NCBI GenBank assembly: GCA_016182045.1
Contig: JACOYE010000014.1
Span: forward strand, 1 to 43,971
DNA from: Candidatus Microgenomates bacterium
Lineage (GTDB): Bacteria > Patescibacteriota > Microgenomatia > Daviesbacterales > UBA10151
Direction: 5' to 3'
DNA: 43,971 nt
Shown: positions 18,637 to 28,481 of the stretch, piece after piece
Numbering within the stretch: the stretch's first letter is position 1
How the letters are laid out: every line of letters begins with the position of its first letter
Program-made: the position numbers and the translations under genes
The notes under the pieces: generated by a model
Told to the model about the DNA's origin: nothing
The model's database searches: none
Seen by the model: the letters and a program-made list of their open reading frames with translations, nothing else

Positions 18637-19034
18637 AAAAAAATAGAGACTTAAAAAAACTGGCTGAACAATGCTGCAGATTTTGCTGCTCGGATGGCAA
18701 AATAGATGAGAAGAAAGTCACTGGAGTTATCAAAAACCTCAAATCCCTACCCCGCTCCCAGGCCATATTTGCCATTTCAGAGTTTTTAAAGGCTTTGAAA
18801 AAACAAAAAGGTGCTACAACCTTGATTGTCGAATCTTCCATTCCTTTATCCAAAGTGCAACTCGACAGTATTGTCAGGAAGTTAAAAAGCGATTTCATTA
18901 TTAGTGAGGTAAAAAATATCGTTAATCCTGATCTTTTAGCAGGATTTAAAGTTAGAATCGGCGATACAGTTTCTGATTATTCTTTGCAAGACAAGATTTC
19001 ACAGCTTAAGGGAGTTATTGCAGGGACACTATGA
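18633..19034 (+). CDS. atpH: F0F1 ATP synthase subunit delta
   Basis: [22 protein letters not shown]...[33 protein letters not shown] start overlapping atpF. Confidence 0.9.
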   Translation: MKKNRDLKKLAEQCCRFCCSDGKIDEKKVTGVIKNLKSLPRSQAIFAISEFLKALKKQKGATTLIVESSIPLSKVQLDSIVRKLKSDFIISEVKNIVNPDLLAGFKVRIGDTVSDYSLQDKISQLKGVIAGTL

Positions 19035-20575
19035 AAGCAGACATAATCACTAAGATTGAGCAGGATATTAAAGGATTGAAGTTTAAACTTCAAAAGCAAA
19101 ATGTGGGAGTGGTCAGTGAGGTTGGTGATGGAGTTGCCAAAATAGAAGGCTTATCAGATGTTCAATATTCTGAGGTTTTAGATTTTGGACAAAATGTTTA
19201 TGGGCTGGCTTTAAATTTGGAACAGTATAGCGTCGGTGCTGTTATTTTTGGGGATTTTACCAAAGTTAAAGAAGGCACCCAGGTAAAAGTAACAGGCAGA
19301 ATTTTAGAAGTGCCTGTTGGTGAGGCTTTGGTGGGAAGAGTGGTTGATGCTTTGGGAAATCCTCTAGATGGTAAAGGTTCAATAAAAGCAAAGACAAAAT
19401 ATCCTGTTGAGAAAATTGCCCCAGGAGTGATAACTCGCCAATCTGTAAATACTCCTTTACAAACTGGCATTAAAGCAATTGATTCCATGATCCCAATTGG
19501 TAGAGGTCAGAGGGAGCTAATTATCGGTGATAGAAATACCGGAAAAACCACCATTGCAGTGGACACCATCATAAATCAAAAAGACTCGCCTCGCTCCGCG
19601 GGCGGAGCGGGTGTCGTTTGTATTTATGTGGCCATTGGTCAAAAGACCTCAAAAATTGCCCAACTGGTTGCCAAACTGGAGGAGAAAGATGCCATGGATC
19701 ACACCATTGTGGTGGCAGCCTCTGCTTCAGACCCTGCCACCATGCAATATCTGGCTCCCTACGCGGGCTGTGCCATGGGAGAATATTTTATGGATCAGGG
19801 AAAAGATGCCTTAATTGTATATGATGATCTATCAAAACATGCCTGGGCATACAGACAAGTGTCCCTACTTTTAAGAAGGCCTTCCGGAAGAGAAGCATAT
19901 CCAGGAGATGTTTTTTATCTTCATTCAAGATTACTTGAGCGGGCAGCCAGAATGAGTAAAGAATATGGTAATGGTTCTTTGACTGCCCTACCTATTATAG
20001 AGACTCAGGCAGGTGATGTTTCTGCTTATATTCCCACCAATGTTATTTCCATCACCGACGGTCAAATTTATTTAGAATCAGATTTATTTTTTGCAGGTAT
20101 AAGACCAGCACTTAATGTAGGATTATCAGTCTCTCGAGTTGGTGGTGCTGCACAAACTAAGGCTATGAAATCTGTGGCAGGTAAACTTCGTTTGGATTTG
20201 GCTCAATTTAGGGAACTTGCAGCTTTTGCACAATTTGCCTCTGATTTGGATCCTCAAACTCGGGCTCAAATAGACAGAGGAAAAAGAATTACCGAGATTT
20301 TGAAGCAACCCCCTTACTCCCCTGTTCCTTTGGAGGAACAGGTGGTAGTTTTTTGGGCAGCAATAAATGGATATCTGGATGAGGTAGAGGTGGATAGGGT
20401 TAAGGAGTTTGAGCAAAAATATATTGCTCATTTGAAATTGCGAGAGAAAAAATTACTTTCAGAAATAGCTTCTAAAAAGGAGTTGGATGAGAGGATGATT
20501 AAGGAGTTGGAGCAAGTGACTAAAGAATTTGCGGGAAGTTTTATGAGAGGAGCTAAAAAAGATGGCAAACACTAG
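19031..20575 (+). CDS. atpA: F0F1 ATP synthase subunit alpha, with in-frame SPRSAGGAG insertion
   Basis: [60 protein letters not shown]. Confidence 0.97.
   Translation: MKADIITKIEQDIKGLKFKLQKQNVGVVSEVGDGVAKIEGLSDVQYSEVLDFGQNVYGLALNLEQYSVGAVIFGDFTKVKEGTQVKVTGRILEVPVGEALVGRVVDALGNPLDGKGSIKAKTKYPVEKIAPGVITRQSVNTPLQTGIKAIDSMIPIGRGQRELIIGDRNTGKTTIAVDTIINQKDSPRSAGGAGVVCIYVAIGQKTSKIAQLVAKLEEKDAMDHTIVVAASASDPATMQYLAPYAGCAMGEYFMDQGKDALIVYDDLSKHAWAYRQVSLLLRRPSGREAYPGDVFYLHSRLLERAARMSKEYGNGSLTALPIIETQAGDVSAYIPTNVISITDGQIYLESDLFFAGIRPALNVGLSVSRVGGAAQTKAMKSVAGKLRLDLAQFRELAAFAQFASDLDPQTRAQIDRGKRITEILKQPPYSPVPLEEQVVVFWAAINGYLDEVEVDRVKEFEQKYIAHLKLREKKLLSEIASKKELDERMIKELEQVTKEFAGSFMRGAKKDGKH
19585..19613 (+). 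repeat. 29-nt palindromic element inside atpA (encodes SPRSAGGAG)
   Basis: CTCGCCTCGCTCCGCGGGCGGAGCGGGTG; one mismatch to the copy inside pheT. Confidence 0.9.
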
Positions 20576-21428
20576 GGAATTAAGGCGTAGAATCAAGTCT
20601 ATAAAAAATACCAGCCAGATTACTCGGGCCATGCAGATGGTGGCGGCGACCAAAATGAGAAGGGCTCAGAGTCAGGCTACTTCCGGCAGGCCATATAGTG
20701 AGAATTTATATGATGCTTTATCAAAACTTTTGCCAAGTATCAATCCGGAAGCTCATCCCCTTTTAACCGGTAATGATTCCAAAATAACCGGAGTAGTTCT
20801 ACTTTCCACAGATAGAGGTTTGGTGGGAGCATTAAATACTAATTTGATGAGGATAGTTTTAGGTTTGCACACCGGGGGTGGGAACGTAAATTATTACACT
20901 GTGGGCAGAAAAGGGAGAGGCTTTGTGGTTAGGACCGGTAAAGACTTAAAGGCTGATTTTGAGAATTTGGATGCTGTCACTTTTAGGCAGGCCAGGCAGT
21001 TAGCAAGACTAGTAATGGAGGCATTTGAAAATGGAGAAATTGGTGAAGCCTATCTTGTGTACCCACATTTTGTGTCAACACTAAGACAGGAACCAAGAAG
21101 GGTGAAGCTGTTACCAATAGAATTGGCAGAACTAGGAATTCCTAGTTCCACTAACCTAGCTCCTAGTTCCAAAGAGTTTCTTTTCGAACCCAACCCTGAT
21201 GTCCTACTGGATTTTATTCTGACCCATCATATTGAGGAACAAATTTATCAGGCTCTTTTGGAAACAAAAGCCTCTGAACATTCAGCCAGAATGGTGGCCA
21301 TGAAAAATGCCACAGATAATGCTTTGGAACTGGTGGAAGATTTGACGCTAACATATAATGAAACACGTCAGGCAAGTATAACAACTGAGCTTTTGGAAAT
21401 AACAACAGCACAAGTGGCTATGGAGTGA
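20562..21428 (+). CDS. atpG: F0F1 ATP synthase subunit gamma
   Basis: [36 protein letters not shown] ... [16 protein letters not shown]. Confidence 0.96.
   Translation: MANTRELRRRIKSIKNTSQITRAMQMVAATKMRRAQSQATSGRPYSENLYDALSKLLPSINPEAHPLLTGNDSKITGVVLLSTDRGLVGALNTNLMRIVLGLHTGGGNVNYYTVGRKGRGFVVRTGKDLKADFENLDAVTFRQARQLARLVMEAFENGEIGEAYLVYPHFVSTLRQEPRRVKLLPIELAELGIPSSTNLAPSSKEFLFEPNPDVLLDFILTHHIEEQIYQALLETKASEHSARMVAMKNATDNALELVEDLTLTYNETRQASITTELLEITTAQVAME
21129..21170 (+). repeat. 20-bp perfect palindrome running into a period-7 array inside atpG
   Basis: GAACTAGGAATTCCTAGTTC, then CTAGTTC-CACTAAC-CTAGCTC-CTAGTTC. Confidence 0.9.
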
Positions 21429-21431
21429 CAC

Positions 21432-22906
<1,475 letters not shown>

Positions 22907-22910
22907 GTTT

Positions 22911-23186
22911 TTATACTTGTTCAGCAACATAGTATATATTTTTATAAAGATCAACAGCTAAATCTGCTCCTGCCGCTAAGAATTCTGGCACTCTATAAGG
23001 CGGAATTAAAAGTCCTGTGGAGAATCTGCTAGGTAGTCCTTTTATCCTCTTCGCAGTCTCTCCTTCGATTTTACTCAGGATAAAGAGGATTTTAAGCTGC
23101 TTTTTAATTTCAGCAGGAGCTTTTAAGAAGGGATTATTTTCCAATTGTGAATCTGAATTTGTTAAATTTTGAGACTCTTTTATCAC
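22911..23186 (-). CDS. Hypothetical 91-aa protein, opposite strand, between atpD and atpC
   Basis: Open ORF filling the atpD-atpC gap on the minus strand. Confidence 0.55.
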   Translation of the reverse strand: MIKESQNLTNSDSQLENNPFLKAPAEIKKQLKILFILSKIEGETAKRIKGLPSRFSTGLLIPPYRVPEFLAAGADLAVDLYKNIYYVAEQV

Positions 23187-23262
23187 AGCAATTCCTTAGT
23201 ATGGTTATCCATTTAATATATTGGTTATAATTGTTATAAAGATTATACTATACCTTATCACT

Positions 23263-23673
23263 ATGGCTCAGCTACATCTTAAGATTGTTACTCCGGAAAA
23301 ACTACTAATTGATGAACAGGTGGATCAGGTTAACATTCCAACTGAAGAAGGACAAATTGGCATACTTCCCCATCACACAAATCTGATGGCAAAGCTTCAG
23401 CCCGGAGAGTTGGTAATTAAAAAAAGTGGAAAGGTGGATACTTTAGCTTTAGGTGATGGATTCTTGCAAATGGCAGATAATACATTAACCATCATGACTG
23501 ATCTTGCCACATATGCTCAGGATATTGATGAAAAAGCGGTGGAGGAGGCCAAAAAAAGGGCAGAACAAGCTTTGGAACAAAAGTTATCTAATGAAGAATA
23601 TGCAGAGACCTTGGCTATTTTAGAAAAAACTTTGGCCCAACTAAGAGTAAAAAGAAGACATAAAGTAAGATAA
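23263..23673 (+). CDS. atpC: F0F1 ATP synthase subunit epsilon
   Basis: MAQLHLKIVTPEKLLIDEQVDQVNIPTEEGQIGILPHHTNLMAKLQPG. Confidence 0.93.
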   Translation: MAQLHLKIVTPEKLLIDEQVDQVNIPTEEGQIGILPHHTNLMAKLQPGELVIKKSGKVDTLALGDGFLQMADNTLTIMTDLATYAQDIDEKAVEEAKKRAEQALEQKLSNEEYAETLAILEKTLAQLRVKRRHKVR

Positions 23674-23722
23674 ATCCTGATGTGTCTAACTAGCACACAC
23701 CGGTGTGGGTAATTGTTTTACC

Positions 23723-24388
23723 TTATTTATTTTTTGGAGATATTGTAACTATTGATTGCCATTCTGGTTGCTTGTTAAGTCTGTAAGCAAATCTTTGGGC
23801 ACTTAATTCCATTGGATTTAGATGATAAAACGAAACAAATGTAGGATAAAAAATAGCACCAAAAGTTGCAAGTTGATAAGTCATTAGTTGAATCTTTTGA
23901 TCATTTCTTGCCCAAAATACATCAGGTAAACTTAAACTTAACGCTATTAATACGGAAATCATACCAGCATAAAAAGTCGCGGTTTGGACTCTACTAAAGA
24001 GTCTGCCAGTACCCTTTTCATAATTTGGTCTTGTTACTAAATTTATCAAATGTTTTGCTTCATGGAGAAAAACATGATTAGGACGATTTCCAGGTTTTCT
24101 CTGCATACGATTAAATATTACATCTGTATATAAAGCCATAGTTAAGTCTTCACCGTAAAAATATCCTTCTCTAGGAACTAGAGTTTGTTCTAGAGGCCTC
24201 TCACGGATTAACAATTTAGCTTGAGCCACTTTCTCTGGCAGTATGCCATGATTTAATAAAAGTTGAGAAGCTCGTGGTTGATCAACTGATACCTTGTAAG
24301 GTACGCCATTTCTTAAGACAGTATCATCAAATTCTACTTTGATACCTGTTGGATCATATGTTCTCCCTGTTTCGACCACTAATGTCAT
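23723..24388 (-). CDS. Hypothetical membrane protein with HExxH-like motif (HEAKH)
   Basis: RPNHVFLHEAKHLINL, two TM segments, downstream NPMELSAQRFAYRLNKQPEW. Confidence 0.6.
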   Translation of the reverse strand: MTLVVETGRTYDPTGIKVEFDDTVLRNGVPYKVSVDQPRASQLLLNHGILPEKVAQAKLLIRERPLEQTLVPREGYFYGEDLTMALYTDVIFNRMQRKPGNRPNHVFLHEAKHLINLVTRPNYEKGTGRLFSRVQTATFYAGMISVLIALSLSLPDVFWARNDQKIQLMTYQLATFGAIFYPTFVSFYHLNPMELSAQRFAYRLNKQPEWQSIVTISPKNK

Positions 24389-24466
24389 AGTTGTAATTAT
24401 ATAGTTTTATTCTTAATTATCAAGGCTAATTGGTATTATCCATTTCCCTGTTATACAATTTAGTAC

Positions 24467-25441
24467 ATGGCTGATTCAAATAATCCGAATTTGTCAATTA
24501 TAATCCTGAACTACAATGTTCGGGATCTCTTAATAAATTGTTTAGACTCCATTTTTAAAAACAAAACTTCTAAAGATAACTGGCAAGTGATTGTGGTGGA
24601 TAATGCATCAACTGATGGATCTGTAGAGGCTGTAAAAGAGAAGTATAAGATTTCATCTTCTGCTAATCGCAGTAAGATTGCCACGTCGCCTTCGGCTCCT
24701 CGCAATGACAACATGGTGGAGCTTGTGGAAAATAAAGAAAATTTAGGTTTTGCTGCTGGGAATAATGTGGGGGCGAAAAAAGCTAAAGCGCCTGTTGTAC
24801 TTTTTTTAAATCCGGACACGGTCGTTGTGGATGATGCTATCCAGAAAACTTATAAATATTTAATGGGAAACCCGGATATTGGTGCGGTAACCTCGAAGGT
24901 TGAACTTCCAAATGGTAAGCTGGACTACTCTTCTCATCGGGGTTTTCCCACTCCCTGGAATTCTTTTTGTTATTTTAGTGGTTTAGCAAAACTTTTTCCC
25001 CACTCCCCTCTTTTTTCTGGATACACTGCATCCTACCTGGATACCGCAACAACCCATGAGATAGATTGTTTAACAGGCGCATTTTTAATGCTCAGAAAAA
25101 TTGCCGGAGAACAAATAGGTTGGTGGGATACTGATTATTTTTTCAATGGTGAGGATATTGAATTTTGTTACTCACTTAAAGAAAAAGGTTGGAAAATTTA
25201 TTTTTATCCTGAGGTGAAAATAATTCACTATAAAGGTTCTTCCTCCGGACTTTGGAAAACAGCGGCCACAGAAGTGGAAAGAGAAAAAAAGATGGAGGCT
25301 GTGACACACGGTGTTTTTGCCATGAGGATTTTTTATAAAAAACACTTTTACAAAAAATATCCACCAATATTTAGGGACTTGATTTTAGTTGGAATAAAAA
25401 TGTTGGAACATTACAGAAAGGCTAAACTATGGATCAGTTAG
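24467..25441 (+). CDS. Family 2 glycosyltransferase with repeat-derived insertion
   Basis: LSIIILNYNVRDLLINCLDSI...VVDNASTDGSVEAV...ENLGFAAGNN...NPDTVV...GEDIEFCYSLKEKGW. Confidence 0.92.
   Translation: MADSNNPNLSIIILNYNVRDLLINCLDSIFKNKTSKDNWQVIVVDNASTDGSVEAVKEKYKISSSANRSKIATSPSAPRNDNMVELVENKENLGFAAGNNVGAKKAKAPVVLFLNPDTVVVDDAIQKTYKYLMGNPDIGAVTSKVELPNGKLDYSSHRGFPTPWNSFCYFSGLAKLFPHSPLFSGYTASYLDTATTHEIDCLTGAFLMLRKIAGEQIGWWDTDYFFNGEDIEFCYSLKEKGWKIYFYPEVKIIHYKGSSSGLWKTAATEVEREKKMEAVTHGVFAMRIFYKKHFYKKYPPIFRDLILVGIKMLEHYRKAKLWIS
24674..24710 (+). repeat. ATTGCGAGG-type element inside a GT2 gene
   Basis: AAGATTGCCACGTCGCCTTCGGCTCCTCGCAATGACA, encoding KIATSPSAPRND. Confidence 0.85.
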
Positions 25442-26346
25442 ATTTATCTGTCATCATACTAAGCTACAATACTAAAGAAATTACTCACAGATGTTTACAA
25501 AAACTTGAGGAAGCCAAAATTTATTGCGAAAAAAAACTTAATAACAAAATAGAAGTTATCGCTTTAGATAATGGCTCATCAGATGGATCTGCTCAAATGA
25601 TTAAAACAGATCATCCCCAAGTAAAACTTATTGAATCAAAAGAAAATTTAGGTTTTTCCAAGGGTAACAATTTAGCAATGAAACAATGTAACAATCCATT
25701 TATTTTACTTTTAAACTCAGATGTTTATGTGGAAGAAGATAGTTTATATAAAACACTTGCCTATTTTAAGGTTAATAAAAATTGTGACGTAATGGGTGCA
25801 AAATTAAAATATGCCTCGGGCAAATTGCAGCCTTCTGCCGGTAATTTGCCCAACCCACTAAATATAATAACCTGGATTTTAGGTTTAGGTTTTTTGCCAC
25901 TGATTAACAATTTTATCCCCCCCCTTCATGCTAGAAATATGCCTTTTTTCTCAAAAGCCCATCAGGTTGGCTGGATTATGGGAGCTTTTTTTATGATAAA
26001 AAAAGCAATTTTTGAGAAAACCTTAGGTTTTGATGAAAATTTATTTATGCATATGGAAGAGGTTGAGTGGTGTAAAAGGATTAATATGGCTCACTTTAAA
26101 ATATGGTATGTGCCACAAGTTGAGGTAGTTCACCTCCATGGGGCCTCATCAAAGTTTGATCTAGGTGCAAGTTTTTTAAATGAGCTTAAAGGAATTAAAT
26201 ATTATCTTAAAAAACATTATCCCCCTTTTTATTTGCCAGTTAAATTATTTTTAATTTTGGGGTTAATTTTAAGAATAATAGCTTTTTCTTTACTGGGAAA
26301 AACAAAAAGAGCAAGAATTTATGTGGAAGGATTGGGAGTGATATAG
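25429..26346 (+). CDS. Family 2 glycosyltransferase
   Basis: LSVIILSYNTKEITHRCLQKL...ALDNGSSDGSAQMI...ENLGFSKGNN; 13-bp overlap with upstream GT2. Confidence 0.92.
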   Translation: MDQLDLSVIILSYNTKEITHRCLQKLEEAKIYCEKKLNNKIEVIALDNGSSDGSAQMIKTDHPQVKLIESKENLGFSKGNNLAMKQCNNPFILLLNSDVYVEEDSLYKTLAYFKVNKNCDVMGAKLKYASGKLQPSAGNLPNPLNIITWILGLGFLPLINNFIPPLHARNMPFFSKAHQVGWIMGAFFMIKKAIFEKTLGFDENLFMHMEEVEWCKRINMAHFKIWYVPQVEVVHLHGASSKFDLGASFLNELKGIKYYLKKHYPPFYLPVKLFLILGLILRIIAFSLLGKTKRARIYVEGLGVI

Positions 26347-26373
26347 AATTAAGAATTATGAATTAAGAATTAA
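26346..26373 (+). repeat. Period-7 tandem array upstream of the two-domain GT gene
   Basis: GAATTAA-GAATTAT-GAATTAA-GAATTAA. Confidence 0.85.
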
Positions 26374-26378
26374 GGGTT

Positions 26379-28172
26379 ATGAAAAAAGTCTCAATAATCA
26401 CAGTAAATTATAGTGGTAAAGAGGATACTTTGGAGTTTTTGAAATCCTTAAGAAGGTTACAGCGGGCCCCCGCAGGGGAGGGTTACAGGTTACAGGTAAT
26501 TGTGGTTGATAATGGATCATCTGATGGAAGTGTTTCTGCTATCAACAAAGCCTTTCCCCAAATAGATATTTTACAAACAGGATCAAACTTAGGTTTTAGT
26601 GGTGGGTATAATAAAGGTTTAGATTATGCCCAAATTTGGGGGGCAGATTATTTTTTGCTTATCAATAATGATTGTTTAATAAATAGCCCAAATTTGGTGG
26701 AAGAATTAATTAAAACAGCTGAGTCTAATCCTAAAATTGGATTAGTTTCCCCTAAAATCTATTTTGCTCCTGGGTTTGAATTTCATAAAGATAGGTATAA
26801 AAAAGAGGATGTGGGTAAAGTGATCTGGTTTGCCGGGGGTAAGTTTGATTGGAATAATATCGGGTCAATTCATCGTGGTTTGGATGAGGTAGATAAATGG
26901 CAATACGATCTAGTTGAGCAGTCGGAAATATTTAGCGGGGCTTGTGTCCTTATAAAAAGAGAAGTACTGGAGAAAATAGGCTATCTGGATGAAAAATACT
27001 TTTTATATTTTGAAGATAGTGATTTTGCCCAGAGAGCAAAAATAGAAGGATTTAAAATTTTTTATAATGGTCATACCTCTTTGTATCATAAGGTTTCCCA
27101 ATCAACAGGAATAGGATCCATAGTCACGGACTATTATCATACCAGAAACCGACTTGTATTTGGTATGAAATATGCCAAAACTAGAACTAAACTCGCCTTG
27201 TTAAAAGAAGCAATAAAATTATTTTTGTTTGGCAGGCCCGCCCAAAGACAAGGGGTTTTGGATTTTTATTTAGGCATACCTGGAGCAGGAAATTTAGCTT
27301 TACACCCCAAGGGTGTAAACGTAAATTTAGAGTATCCCTTAAAGTTATCCATTGGTATTGTTAACTATAATACTGCTGATTTAACCAAAAAACTTTTGGA
27401 GAGTATTTTCCAAAAAGAGAATGGATATGATCTAAAAAGCATGGAGGTGATTGTTTTGGACAATAGTTCAGATGATAACTGTAAAGAGATTATCAGGGGT
27501 TTCTTACCAAGAATTAAATATTTGGCAAATAAAGAAAATGAAGGTTTTTCAAAAGGTTACAACAAAACAATTAAATACTCTTTGGGTGAATATTATTTAA
27601 TGCTTAATTCTGATATTGAAGTGATGGAAGGTGGATTACCTGAGTTAGTCAGGGTGGAAGATGAATTTAAGGGAGAGGCTGTTTTAGGTGGAAAGTTGAT
27701 ATTTCCTGATGGATCAGACCAGGATTCTGCCTTTCACTTGCCCACTGTTTCGGGAGCTTTTAAAGAATACTTTTTAAGGATCAAGGGATCTTATTTTATG
27801 TTCATGCCAAAATCCGATCAACCTGCTAAAGTGGAAGGTTTAGCTATGGCATGCTTGATGATTCCTAAAATGGTTTTACAAAAGGCGGGGCTTTTGGATG
27901 AAGGCACATTCATCTTTTTTGAAGATATTGAGTATGCCAGAAGACTAAAAAAACTCAAGATTCCTCTCTACTTTGTCCCGACTGCCCGATTTATCCACCA
28001 TCACGGCGCTTCCACCAAAAGAATCGGGCAAGAAAAAGCCATCCAACATCTTGAAAAAGGAGCAGTTCACTATCATGGAATAGTATACTACACACTTCTT
28101 TCACTCATTTTAAGGTTAGGTCAAATCTTCGGCAGAGTTAAAACCCCAATATCCAGGTGGGTTAAAGATTAG
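26379..28172 (+). CDS. Two-domain (tandem GT2) glycosyltransferase
   Basis: Two GT2 cores: VSIITVNYSGKEDTLEFLKSL...DNGSSDGSV and LSIGIVNYNTADLTKKLLESI...DNSSDDNC. Confidence 0.9.
   Translation: MKKVSIITVNYSGKEDTLEFLKSLRRLQRAPAGEGYRLQVIVVDNGSSDGSVSAINKAFPQIDILQTGSNLGFSGGYNKGLDYAQIWGADYFLLINNDCLINSPNLVEELIKTAESNPKIGLVSPKIYFAPGFEFHKDRYKKEDVGKVIWFAGGKFDWNNIGSIHRGLDEVDKWQYDLVEQSEIFSGACVLIKREVLEKIGYLDEKYFLYFEDSDFAQRAKIEGFKIFYNGHTSLYHKVSQSTGIGSIVTDYYHTRNRLVFGMKYAKTRTKLALLKEAIKLFLFGRPAQRQGVLDFYLGIPGAGNLALHPKGVNVNLEYPLKLSIGIVNYNTADLTKKLLESIFQKENGYDLKSMEVIVLDNSSDDNCKEIIRGFLPRIKYLANKENEGFSKGYNKTIKYSLGEYYLMLNSDIEVMEGGLPELVRVEDEFKGEAVLGGKLIFPDGSDQDSAFHLPTVSGAFKEYFLRIKGSYFMFMPKSDQPAKVEGLAMACLMIPKMVLQKAGLLDEGTFIFFEDIEYARRLKKLKIPLYFVPTARFIHHHGASTKRIGQEKAIQHLEKGAVHYHGIVYYTLLSLILRLGQIFGRVKTPISRWVKD
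26455..26497 (+). repeat. In-frame GGTTACA period-7 array interrupted by a GC-rich insert
   Basis: GGTTACAG-CGGGCCCCCGCAGGGGAG-GGTTACA-GGTTACA-GGTA, encoding RLQRAPAGEGYRLQV. Confidence 0.85.
27299..27319 (+). repeat. Perfect 9-bp inverted repeat in the inter-domain linker of the two-domain GT
   Basis: TTTACACCC-CAA-GGGTGTAAA. Confidence 0.8.
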
Positions 28173-28192
28173 GTATATAAAATGTTGTGGAC

Positions 28193-28223
28193 TTGACAAG
28201 CATGACCCACCTATCCATATAAT
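28193..28223 (+). promoter_or_regulatory. Sigma70-like promoter close to ATG (candidate leaderless transcript)
   Basis: TTGACA, ~19 nt, TATAAT (28218-28223), ATG at 28230 only 6 nt beyond. Confidence 0.55.
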
Positions 28224-28229
28224 AAATAG

Positions 28230-28481
28230 ATGAACCAAAAAGGAGTCATTCATCTGGCCCTTCCTTTAATTCTACTGCTATTTGTGGCAGTTTTGACTTT
28301 TGTAGTCTTAATTTATTTTGGCATTATTAAAAACCCTCTTAAAACCTTAACAGTACCAGGTGTCAAAAAAGAACCAACTGTCTCTTTACAAAATCAATAT
28401 CAGAACCCTTTTGATAAGAGCACCCAATATGTTAACCCGTTTGCATCATATAAGAATCCTTTTGATGCTTTAAAAAAATAA
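28230..28481 (+). CDS. Small membrane protein with NPF-containing C-terminal repeats
   Basis: N-terminal TM; QNPFDKSTQYVNPFASYKNPFDALKK. Confidence 0.65.
   Translation: MNQKGVIHLALPLILLLFVAVLTFVVLIYFGIIKNPLKTLTVPGVKKEPTVSLQNQYQNPFDKSTQYVNPFASYKNPFDALKK

Noticed and set aside
19611-19824. Alternative-frame ORFs inside atpA and elsewhere (e.g. 5287-5709, 29239-29859)
   Set aside because: Out-of-frame shadows of confident genes without family motifs.
23680-23715. CACACCGGTGTG palindrome between atpC and the convergent gene
   Set aside because: It most likely belongs to an ordinary terminator region between convergent genes; no further support for a special role.
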